This document shows, piece by piece, positions 7,631 through 13,485 of a DNA stretch of 13,485 bases. The notes beneath the pieces were generated by a model that searched no databases, was not told the DNA's origin, and saw only the letters and a list, made by a program, of their open reading frames with translations. Position 1 is the first letter of the stretch. Each line of letters starts with the position of its first letter. The stretch is from a bacterium. Its GTDB lineage: Bacteria > Verrucomicrobiota > Verrucomicrobiae > Limisphaerales > J093. The translations under genes and the position numbers were made by a program. The DNA lies in contig JAKCAB010000018.1 in the NCBI GenBank assembly GCA_021839785.1, positions 1 to 13,485 on the forward strand, read 5' to 3'.

Positions 7631-8116
7631 CGGCGCGCCGGTTTCCAAACCGGCTTATGTGCGGCGCGGGGCTCAAAGTGACGATTTGGGTTTGGCAGGG
7701 CGGTAAGCCGACTGGGAAGTCGGCGCGCCGGAGGAGCGGCAACGCGCCAGACGGATGGCGGAGCGCCGGTTTTCAAACCGGCTTAAACGCGGTGGAGGAA
7801 TCACGGCGGCAATTTCGACACCGGCAGGGCGGTAAGCCGACTGGGAAGTCGGCGCGCCGGAAGAGCGGCAACGCGCCCGGCGAATGGCGGAGCGCCGGTT
7901 TCTAAACCGGCTTATGTGCGGCGCGGGGCTCAAAGTGACGATTTGGGTTTGGCAGGGCGGTAAGCCGACTGGGAAGTCGGCGCGCCGGAGGAGCGGCAGC
8001 GCACCAGGCGGATGGCGGTCTGCCGGTTTCCAAACCGGCTTAAACGCGGTGGGGGATTCGTGGCGGCCATTTCGACACCGGCGGGGCGGTAAGCCGACTG
8101 GGAAGTCGGCGCGCCG
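7631..8116. repeat. Array 1: tandem REPIN-like repeats (4 A and 4 B hairpins)
   Basis: Hairpin A (GCCGGTTTCCAAACCGGC or a loop variant) starts at 7637, 7765, 7894 and 8022. Hairpin B (GCCGACTGGGAAGTCGGC) starts at 7707, 7836, 7964 and 8093. Both have 7-bp stems and 4-nt loops. B-to-A is always 58 nt, A-to-B alternates 70 and 71 nt, and the period is 128-129 nt. The A-to-B spacers alternate between two sequences, so units 1+2 repeat as units 3+4 with an offset of exactly 257 nt. It begins 68 nt after the 537-aa gene and fills the gap before the exported-protein gene. Reading frames through it on both strands (for example 7673-8146 minus) give repetitive Arg/Ser/Ala peptides and are not genes. 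Confidence 0.93.
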
Positions 8117-8410
8117 ATGAGTTGGGCGGCGGTTTAACGGCAGCATTGCGGTTGTTTCTGGGGCGCGGCAAGAAGGATGGCCGCCGCTTCAACGCCAGAG
8201 ACGCCCCCGGTCGCTACAGCGCCGGCGCGACTTTGTAAGTGCGGAGCCGTTTCGGTTTGCGGTACACATTTCCCGTGCCCATGAACCGAGCGCCGGATCG
8301 ACTGACACCAATCGCGACTGCCGGTTTTGCCCTGACCGGGCGAAACCTGGTTACGCCGGCCATCGAGGCACGACGAGTCCACAAATCAAAAAACACCTGA
8401 GGTCCTCTCA
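8117..8410. other. Non-coding leader region before the DUF6263-like gene
   Basis: No supported gene. A short frame at 8281-8400 encodes 39 residues and stops 10 nt before the next ATG, but it lacks a ribosome-binding site and recognisable motifs. Another open stretch ends at 8238 with GRYSAGATL; it could be a gene remnant, but nothing identifies it. The last 30 nt before the ATG include an A-rich stretch at 8381-8394, suited to a translation leader. Confidence 0.5.
8399..8402 (+). promoter_or_regulatory. Shine-Dalgarno sequence GAGG
   Basis: GAGG lies 8 nt upstream of the ATG at 8411. It is the clearest ribosome-binding site in the window and fixes the start of the exported protein gene. Most other genes here have no obvious Shine-Dalgarno. 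Confidence 0.6.
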
Positions 8411-9469
8411 ATGAAAACCGTATCCCTTCGCGACCTGCCGGGTCGCCCGCTCAAAACGGAAACGCGGCCTCACCGCACCGCGCTGTCCCTCGCTTCCCGG
8501 TTTGGCCGGATCGCGCTCGCCCTGGCCACGGCTTTGGCGCTTCCGCTCGCCGGCTTGAACGGCCGCGCCGCCGAGGACACCTTCGATCTGAAGCCCAAGT
8601 GGAAGCCCGGCCAGCAGATCGTCCAGCAGATCAAGACCGCCCAAAAACAGAAGATCACCGTCGCGGCGGCGCCAAATCCGATTCAACAGCAGACGGAGCA
8701 AATTCAGGAAGTGGCACTCGCGGTGGACAAGGAACGCGCCGAGGGCGGTTTCGAAGTCGGGATCGAATTCCGCTCGATCTCGCTCGAATCCAAAATGGGC
8801 CAGACGGTGGTGGTGAAATTCGATTCGAAGTCCAAAGCCACCACCGGCGAGGCGAATCTCTTTTCGGCCAGCGGCGGGGCGAATCCACTGACCGACGTGT
8901 TGAAGAAGCTCGTGGGTGCCAAGCTCAAACTCTACACCAAGCCCAACGGCGACATCGAGAAGGTCGAAGGCGTTCAGAAGCTGATCGACGACCTGGCCAG
9001 CAGCTTGCCGGAAATGGCCTCGGGCATGATGAAGTCGATGTTCAACGAAGACATGGTCAAGCAGATGAGCGCGTTGCCGCCGGGCCTGCCCAACGAACCG
9101 GTGAGCGCCGGCTACGAGTGGCCGGTGAAGCTGGAAATGTCGCTCGGGCCGATGGGCACGATGTTGATCTCGATGAAATTCAAGTTCAACGGCATGGAGG
9201 AAAAACGCGGTTACCGCGTGGCCGTGCTCGACCATCGAGGCACCCTCAGCAGCAAGGAAGGCAGCGGCACCGGTCCCATCACCTTGGGCGCGTTCAGCGG
9301 CACCTCGACCGGCCGCACGTGGTACGCGCCCGACATCGGCGCCACGGTCGATTCCTACGCCAACCAGGTCATGAGCATGACCATGAAAACAATGGGCCAG
9401 GACATGAAGGTCGAGATGGACCAGCGCGTCACCACCAAGCTGCTGGAAATCACCGGCCAGGCCAAGTAG
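8411..9469 (+). CDS. Exported protein resembling DUF6263
   Basis: A 352-residue protein starting at an ATG with GAGG 8 nt upstream. The N-terminus is long and basic (1-30), then hydrophobic FGRIALALATALALPLAGL at 31-49, with likely signal-peptidase cleavage after GRAA at 54. The mature part begins DTFDLKPKWKPGQQIVQQIKT and is a beta-rich, Met/Lys-rich globular domain: repeated strand patterns such as FEVGIEFRSISLESKMGQ, KLYTKPNGDIEKVEG at about 176-190, and GTSTGRTWYAPDIGATVDSY near 298-317. This arrangement (early 'W.xGq...q', middle 'dG.i..v.G', late 'G...yaP..G.V') resembles the DUF6263 family of periplasmic proteins of unknown function. No catalytic motif is visible. It is a stand-alone gene: a repeat array lies upstream, and a convergent gene ends 44 nt downstream. 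Export is well supported; the family name is a moderate-confidence guess. Confidence 0.72.
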   Translation: MKTVSLRDLPGRPLKTETRPHRTALSLASRFGRIALALATALALPLAGLNGRAAEDTFDLKPKWKPGQQIVQQIKTAQKQKITVAAAPNPIQQQTEQIQEVALAVDKERAEGGFEVGIEFRSISLESKMGQTVVVKFDSKSKATTGEANLFSASGGANPLTDVLKKLVGAKLKLYTKPNGDIEKVEGVQKLIDDLASSLPEMASGMMKSMFNEDMVKQMSALPPGLPNEPVSAGYEWPVKLEMSLGPMGTMLISMKFKFNGMEEKRGYRVAVLDHRGTLSSKEGSGTGPITLGAFSGTSTGRTWYAPDIGATVDSYANQVMSMTMKTMGQDMKVEMDQRVTTKLLEITGQAK

Positions 9470-9512
9470 CGACGGAAACGACGCGCGTTCTCGCGCTCTC
9501 AATGCGCGGCTT

Positions 9513-11816
9513 TCAGTCGCTTTGCCTCAGCCGAAAGAATCGTGCGCTGTCCGTGATCGAGTGGGTGACCGAGTAAAAGCCCGCGTCCACGACTGGCGCT
9601 ACGTTCATCGGCGACCAGTCGGCGACTGGGCCCAGGTTTGCGGCGGATTCGAGGGTGAAACCACCGTTGTCCGCCGGCCAACGGAGCACGATGTCCGCCC
9701 CGGATCGGAGTAACTCGAGGCGTGGCGCTATGGCCTGGTAGAAGCGGACTCCGTCCACCGTGACCGCCACATTGGTTGAGACGTCACCGAGCACGCCAAA
9801 GAAGAACTCGACCGATTGGCCGGCATACTCGGACACGTCGATCCAGCCGCTGCTGAATGTTCGGTTGGTTTCCATGAACCGGGTTTCTAGCGCGAAGCGG
9901 TTGGTGCCGTTGATCCCGAAGGCGAGGTAATCGTCGCCGCCCGCGCCACTGGTCAACGTGAAGTCGAACGACAGGCCGCGCACCTCCGCCGGCAGCGCCA
10001 GAGTCAGCCACACGGCCGGCGGAGGGTTCGTGGCTGGATCGTCTGCCCGACCCGGCCCAGTAAGTTGGCGGGGTGGAGTCGAGCCTGCGGTCGTGAGGTC
10101 GATGCGCGGAGACAGCGGCACGAAGCCTCCTGTCGTCTCGGGTGAAGATTCGGGGGGCACGGTCGTCGTCGCTGGATCAGGACGAAAGAAAGACTGACCC
10201 CACTCCCACAATGCGCTACCGGCCTGTTCAACCTTCGCTCCCGCCCAATTGATACCCGTATCGTAAGCCGAAGTGAAGAAACCGCCGGTACCGCCAATGA
10301 CATCAATGGTTCTCGCGACCGCCAACCGCTGAGCCTCCGTTAACGGCAATAGGTCGAATGAATTGCCGCTCAGGGGATCCTGGCTCAGTGACGCGCCGAG
10401 CGGAAACGGCACCGGGGTTGGGAACTGGCCGGGCCATCCAGTCCGCTCGAAGCCGAAGCGTTCCCCGACTAACGCTTCACCACCCTGGGTAGCAACCGAC
10501 CCAGCGTACCAAGCACAAGCATAGGCATGTAAGGCCACTCCGTCTCCCGCTCCAAGCGATTTCGGCAAGTACACATTCACCGCCTCCGGGTGATAGCCGC
10601 CCACCAGGCTGATGTAATTGTCAATCCAGGCGCAATCGTCAGGCACGGGCGAGACGTAGCCCTGCTTGATCACCTGACTGGCGATCGAACCGTTTAGCCC
10701 ACTGACGGTGTAGTCGAACGTGACCACCTTTCCCAGTGCGTTAACGACTCCGCCGTCATCCAACAGCGTCATCTGCGTGTGGTCCGCCGGGAACTGCGGC
10801 ACGCCGGCTTTGCGCAGACCGTGCAGGTAATTCGCCGCCGTCGCGTTCACCAGCGTGCCGAGGCTGTGGCCGATGAAGTGCAGCGTGCCGTCGTACGAAT
10901 CCCCCAGCGTGGCGCACAGCGCTTTGCCTAACGCTTCGCCCTGCCGGCGGGTGCTCGACATCGCCTCGACCGGTTCGAGCGTGTCGGCCTGCGTCTTCCA
11001 ATCCCACGCCAGCAGGTTCGCCTTTACGTTCGCCGCCATCATCTGCGTGGCCATCATTTGCGCCCATACCGTGGGATCGCTGTTCCAGCCGTGCGTGAAG
11101 ATCACGGTCGGCAACGCGCGGTCCACCTGAGCGCCTTGAACGAAGGCGGTCCCGTTGAACACCTCCAACTGCGTGTCGGTCGTCGGCACAATCTGCGCTT
11201 CCTGCGTCTTCGGCACGGGCTGCTCCGAGGCAGTAACCTTCGGCAAGGCGGGCACCGGTTCCAACACCACGTTCAACGTCCTGGCTTGGCCCGGCGCGAG
11301 CGCCAAACCGGATTGCACCCACGTGCGGTAGCCAGCCAGGCTGAACCAGACCTCCCACGTGCCCGCTTCGAGCACGGGAAGCGCGTAATGTCCGGAGGCG
11401 TCGGTGGGCGCGCCGGTCGAGGATAAAGCGCCATGAAAGGCCATCACGACCGCCCCGACCAAAGGCGTGCCGGTGGCATCGGTGACTTGGCCGCTGAGAC
11501 TGGCCATCACGTCCGCCGTTGTGCGTGTGTCAACAGCGAACACGCCGGACAGACCTGAACCCGTGCTGCCGGAAAACCGCGTTTCCAGCCGAAAGGTGCC
11601 CGAGTCCGCCCAGCCCACGCCGACTTGGTAATCCCAGCGCGTGTCCAACCAAAACTCGGGTGACTCTGCCTGTCCGATGTCGGCGATAACTCGGGTGACC
11701 TGGAGAAAGGGAAGAATGCTCGCGAGGAGCCAAACCAGCACCGAAAGGCGCGAGTGATAGGCGGCTCGAACCGAGCGCTGGTCTCCATGCCGGCTTTGGA
11801 TAAACGCATCTCTCAT
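9513..11816 (-). CDS. Exported alpha/beta-hydrolase (lipase-like) with carboxypeptidase-regulatory-like domain
   Basis: A 767-residue protein. The frame stays open 65 codons further upstream, but that part is translated REP-like repeat, so the ATG at 11816 is chosen. A basic n-region and a hydrophobic segment at 24-40 (LSVLVWLLASILPFLQV) form a signal peptide. About 106-186 is a CarboxypepD_reg-like beta-sandwich (LSGQVTDATGTPLVGAVV, then DASGHYALPVLEAGTW). The hydrolase core follows: VIFTHGWNSD at 238-247 supplies the oxyanion His-Gly, and GHSLG at 316-320 is the nucleophile elbow with Ser318. The Asp and His of the triad are not certain. About 600-700 is a beta-sandwich with DYLAFGINGTNRF and VEFFFGVLGD, and the end carries a FTLESAANLG...RFFRLRQ module. 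It is probably a secreted esterase, lipase or protease-like enzyme; the substrate is unknown. Confidence 0.82.
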   Translation of the reverse strand: MRDAFIQSRHGDQRSVRAAYHSRLSVLVWLLASILPFLQVTRVIADIGQAESPEFWLDTRWDYQVGVGWADSGTFRLETRFSGSTGSGLSGVFAVDTRTTADVMASLSGQVTDATGTPLVGAVVMAFHGALSSTGAPTDASGHYALPVLEAGTWEVWFSLAGYRTWVQSGLALAPGQARTLNVVLEPVPALPKVTASEQPVPKTQEAQIVPTTDTQLEVFNGTAFVQGAQVDRALPTVIFTHGWNSDPTVWAQMMATQMMAANVKANLLAWDWKTQADTLEPVEAMSSTRRQGEALGKALCATLGDSYDGTLHFIGHSLGTLVNATAANYLHGLRKAGVPQFPADHTQMTLLDDGGVVNALGKVVTFDYTVSGLNGSIASQVIKQGYVSPVPDDCAWIDNYISLVGGYHPEAVNVYLPKSLGAGDGVALHAYACAWYAGSVATQGGEALVGERFGFERTGWPGQFPTPVPFPLGASLSQDPLSGNSFDLLPLTEAQRLAVARTIDVIGGTGGFFTSAYDTGINWAGAKVEQAGSALWEWGQSFFRPDPATTTVPPESSPETTGGFVPLSPRIDLTTAGSTPPRQLTGPGRADDPATNPPPAVWLTLALPAEVRGLSFDFTLTSGAGGDDYLAFGINGTNRFALETRFMETNRTFSSGWIDVSEYAGQSVEFFFGVLGDVSTNVAVTVDGVRFYQAIAPRLELLRSGADIVLRWPADNGGFTLESAANLGPVADWSPMNVAPVVDAGFYSVTHSITDSARFFRLRQSD

Positions 11817-11840
11817 CGCGTTGGTTTTAGTTTTGCAGTT

Positions 11841-12183
11841 GCGGTAAGCCGACTGGGAAGTCGGCGCGCGGGAAGAGCGGCAACGTGCCCGGCGGATAGC
11901 GGAGCGCCGGTTTCTAAACCGGCTTATGTGTGGCGCACGACTCATGGCCTCGATTTCAGGTTGGCGTTGCGGTAAGCCGACTGGGAAGTCGGCGCGCCGG
12001 AGGAGCGGCAACGCGCCCGGCGGATGGTGGAGCGCCGGTTTCTAAACCGGCTTGTGAGCGGTGCAAATCTCATGGCGACGATTGGGGGTTGGCGTTGCGG
12101 TAAGCCGACTGGGAAGTCGGCGCGCCGGAGGAGCGGCAACGCATCCGGCGAATGACGGCGCGCCGGTTTCTAAACCGGCTTTG
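11841..12183. repeat. Array 2: REPIN-like repeats (3 B and 3 A hairpins)
   Basis: Hairpin B starts at 11848, 11976 and 12104; hairpin A at 11906, 12034 and 12162 (loop variant TTTCTAAA). B-to-A is 58 nt and A-to-B 70 nt, so the period is exactly 128 nt. Unlike array 1, it begins with B and ends with A. The first hairpin ends in the upstream region of the hydrolase gene, 31 nt before its ATG, so any promoter for that gene must lie in or beyond the array. The other side abuts the 3' end of the transposase gene. The A-to-B spacers carry GGTTGGCGTTGCGGTAA-type ends instead of the GGCAGGGCGGTAA of array 1. Confidence 0.93.
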
Positions 12184-12212
12184 GATCGGCGGATGGCTGA
12201 TGCTGCAAACTC

Positions 12213-13031
12213 TCATGCTGGACCTTGCGCCAAGCCGGCTGAATGTCGTCGCAGCGGAGGCAGCGTTAGCCGACCGTAGCCATCGCGAAACCGCGCGCTG
12301 CTCCAAGGCCACTCCTTCGCCTCGCGCGCCAACCCAGCTTTTACTGGATTCGCTTCGACGTACCGCACCGCCTTCACCTGGTGGGCTTCGTCCCCGATCT
12401 TTGTCTCCCAGTATTCGCGCGCCCAAAACGACCCCGCCCGACCGAGCATCCGGTTCGCCCGGCGCGCGATGAACTGCTTCCAACTCTTGACCAGGTCCGT
12501 CAGCGGCACCTCCCAGACCTCCACCAGCACGTGAACGTGGTTGGGCATCACGACCCAGGCGATCAGCCGGTAACGTTCGCCCGCAAAAAAACGGAGCGCG
12601 GATTCCGTCAGTTGCGCCAGCCGCGGTTGCCGCAGCCAGCATTCGCCCCGCCCCAAATCCACGTACGCCTCCAGCTTCTGCCGCCGCTCGCGGTTGTCCT
12701 CGAGGGCCATCAGTGCCGCCCACTCGCGGCGACGGCTGGCCGGCAGGGCATCGTCGAGCCGAAACGTGACCAACTGCATCACGCCTGGCGCATCGTAATG
12801 CGGCAGATAACCGCGTTGGTGCCAGCCGCGAAAACCGCGGGCCTTTGCCTCGGCGTCTAACGGCTCAGCCCAATGCTGTTTCTCGGCGACCAGTTTGTGC
12901 AGGCCCGAATTGTAGGGCGGCCGGGAACGCGCGGCGCGCCGGTTTCCAAATCGGCTTTGCGCAAGCGATACGGACCGGGGCGGGGCGTCAGTACACGTGG
13001 TACTGGGATCGTTTGGCGGCGTTGGTTTCAT
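12213..13031 (-). CDS. REP-associated tyrosine transposase (RAYT, Y1/HUH family)
   Basis: A 272-residue protein. The core, about 66-250, is a Y1_Tnp/TnpA-REP domain: RGWHQRGYLPHYDAPGVMQLVTFRL at the N-terminal side, then MPNHVHVLVEV at 162-172 with the HUH metal pair His165/His167, FWAREYWETKIGD at 202-214 with Tyr207 as the likely nucleophile, and ANPVKAGL plus WPWSSAR at 227-247, the standard RAYT ending. These enzymes act on single-stranded DNA and recognise REP hairpins; arrays of such hairpins lie on both sides. Residues 24-36 are encoded by an A-type repeat copy (12932-12959). I find no ATG, GTG or TTG between that repeat and the conserved core, so ATG 13031 is the only start giving a full domain; no Shine-Dalgarno precedes it. 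The gene may be expressed as this extended form, or poorly. Confidence 0.9.
   Translation of the reverse strand: MKPTPPNDPSTTCTDAPPRSVSLAQSRFGNRRAARSRPPYNSGLHKLVAEKQHWAEPLDAEAKARGFRGWHQRGYLPHYDAPGVMQLVTFRLDDALPASRRREWAALMALEDNRERRQKLEAYVDLGRGECWLRQPRLAQLTESALRFFAGERYRLIAWVVMPNHVHVLVEVWEVPLTDLVKSWKQFIARRANRMLGRAGSFWAREYWETKIGDEAHQVKAVRYVEANPVKAGLAREAKEWPWSSARFRDGYGRLTLPPLRRHSAGLAQGPA
12932..12959 (+). repeat. Solitary A-type repeat inside the transposase 5' region
   Basis: The hairpin at 12938-12955 is GCCGGTTTCCAAATCGGC, an A copy with one stem change that leaves a G-T wobble. It matches the A copy at 12156-12183 at 26 of 28 positions, including the TTTG after the hairpin, which no other A copy in the window has. 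The two copies bracket the transposase core in direct orientation. No B hairpin accompanies it. Confidence 0.85.
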
Positions 13032-13096
13032 GCGGACGATTTAAGCTGGCAGCATGCCGGCGCTCCGAGACGCAGCGCGCGGGTTCTGTGCTTCGG

Positions 13097-13485
13097 CACG
13101 CCCGGTGGATGACGGAGCGCCGGTTTCCAAACCGGCTTATGTGCGGTGCAGGACTCATGGCGGCGATTTCGGGTTGGACAGTGCGGTAAGCCGACTGGGA
13201 AGTCGGCGCGCCGGACGAGCGGCAGCGCGCCCGGCGGATGGCGGAGCGCCGGTTTCCCAACCGGCTTAGGTGCGGCGCAGGACTCATGGCGACGATTTCA
13301 GGTTGGACAGTGCGTAAGCCGACTGGGAAGTCGGCGCGCCGGACGAGCGGCAGCGCGCCCGGCGGATGGCGGAGCGCCGGTTTCCCAACCGGCTTAGGTG
13401 CGGCGCAAGTCTCATGGCGACGATTTTGGGTTGGCGTTGCGGTAAGCCGACTGGGAAGTCGGCGCGCCGGACGAGCGGCAGCGCG
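13097..13485. repeat. Array 3: REPIN-like repeats, continuing past the window end
   Basis: Hairpin A starts at 13119, 13248 and 13376; hairpin B at 13190, 13318 and 13446. B-to-A is 58 nt; A-to-B is 70-71 nt. The last two A copies have loop TTTCCCAA with an intact 7-bp stem. Left of the first A, from about 13097, is a decayed B-to-A spacer without its B hairpin, so the array was truncated on the transposase side. The second A-to-B spacer lacks one G before TAA (GCGTAA for GCGGTAA). The last 22 nt match the start of a further B-to-A spacer, so the array extends beyond 13485. Confidence 0.93.

Noticed and set aside
7631..8116. CRISPR array (regular alternating repeats and spacers, also at 11841-12183 and 13097-13485)
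   Set aside because: The 'spacers' are themselves repeated and homologous between units, the repeats are short perfect hairpins of two alternating types, and no cas gene is present. The adjacent RAYT explains them better.
7673..8146. 157-aa minus-strand frame through array 1, and similar frames elsewhere in the arrays
   Set aside because: The peptide is the repeat translated (RADFPVGLPP and SSGAPTSQSAYR recurring). No start signals, and the same peptides appear on several strands and arrays.
8116..8238. Open stretch ending in GRRFNARDAPGRYSAGATL, a possible gene remnant
   Set aside because: No start codon context and no family recognised. It also begins right at the array edge, so it may be chance.
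8281..8400. 39-codon frame ending 10 nt before the DUF6263-like gene, a possible leader peptide
   Set aside because: No ribosome-binding site, no regulatory residue runs, no hairpin pair for attenuation. The GC-rich context makes such frames common.
9483..9496. GCGCG-TTCT-CGCGC hairpin between convergent genes as a bidirectional terminator
   Set aside because: Only a 5-bp stem and no T-tract on either side.
12070..12723. 217-aa minus-strand frame overlapping the transposase
   Set aside because: Out of frame with the clear HUH/Y1 domain and ends in repeat-derived peptide.
12990..13004. AGTAC-ACGTG-GTACT inverted repeat as an operator
   Set aside because: Only 5-bp arms, a single copy, and within the probable transposase reading frame. 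No regulator known to match.

Overview
The window is high-GC DNA that looks like a Verrucomicrobiota chromosome (Limisphaerales/Pedosphaera-like). The evidence is protein style: a secreted DUF11-type protein and a lipase-like protein whose C-termini end in a 'QYLVQYRDSL...GPP...RFYRV' or 'FTLESAANLG...RFFRLRQ' module, an ECF sigma/anti-sigma pair followed by a 'DDQNFAMTPFL' membrane protein, and dense short palindromic repeats around a REP-associated transposase. Taxonomy is inferred from these features only.

Layout. 1-515 (-): 5' part of a sedoheptulose-7-phosphate isomerase-like SIS protein, cut by the window edge. 516-828: non-coding, with two hairpins related in form to the repeats further on. 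829-2619 and 2640-3665 (+): a secreted DUF11-repeat protein and an outer-membrane beta-barrel 20 nt apart, probably one transcript. 3655-4587 (-): a ROK sugar kinase, converging on the barrel gene with an 11-nt overlap. 4733-7562 (+): a three-gene unit of ECF sigma factor, zinc-finger anti-sigma factor (ATGA overlap) and a 537-aa single-pass membrane protein. 7631-8116: repeat array 1. 8411-9469 (+): an exported 352-aa protein resembling DUF6263. 9513-11816 (-): a large exported alpha/beta-hydrolase with a carboxypeptidase-regulatory-like domain. 11841-12183: array 2. 12213-13031 (-): a REP-associated tyrosine transposase (RAYT, Y1/HUH family). 12932-12959: a lone repeat copy inside the transposase reading frame. 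13097-13485: array 3, running off the window.

The most interesting content is the transposase with its repeats. Each array alternates two 18-nt hairpins, called A (GCCGGTTTCCAAACCGGC) and B (GCCGACTGGGAAGTCGGC). B is an inverted, diverged copy of A, and the stem differences are compensated on both arms. B-to-A start distance is exactly 58 nt in all eight cases, while A-to-B is 70 or 71 nt, giving a 128-129-nt period. This is the geometry of REPIN-type elements (paired inverted REPs), here tandemly amplified and flanking their likely RAYT. The transposase gene sits between two near-identical 28-nt A-type copies, and its only usable start codon lies outside that pair.

The other genes read as ordinary cell-envelope, regulation and carbohydrate functions. 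I see no tRNA, rRNA, CRISPR-Cas or phage genes.
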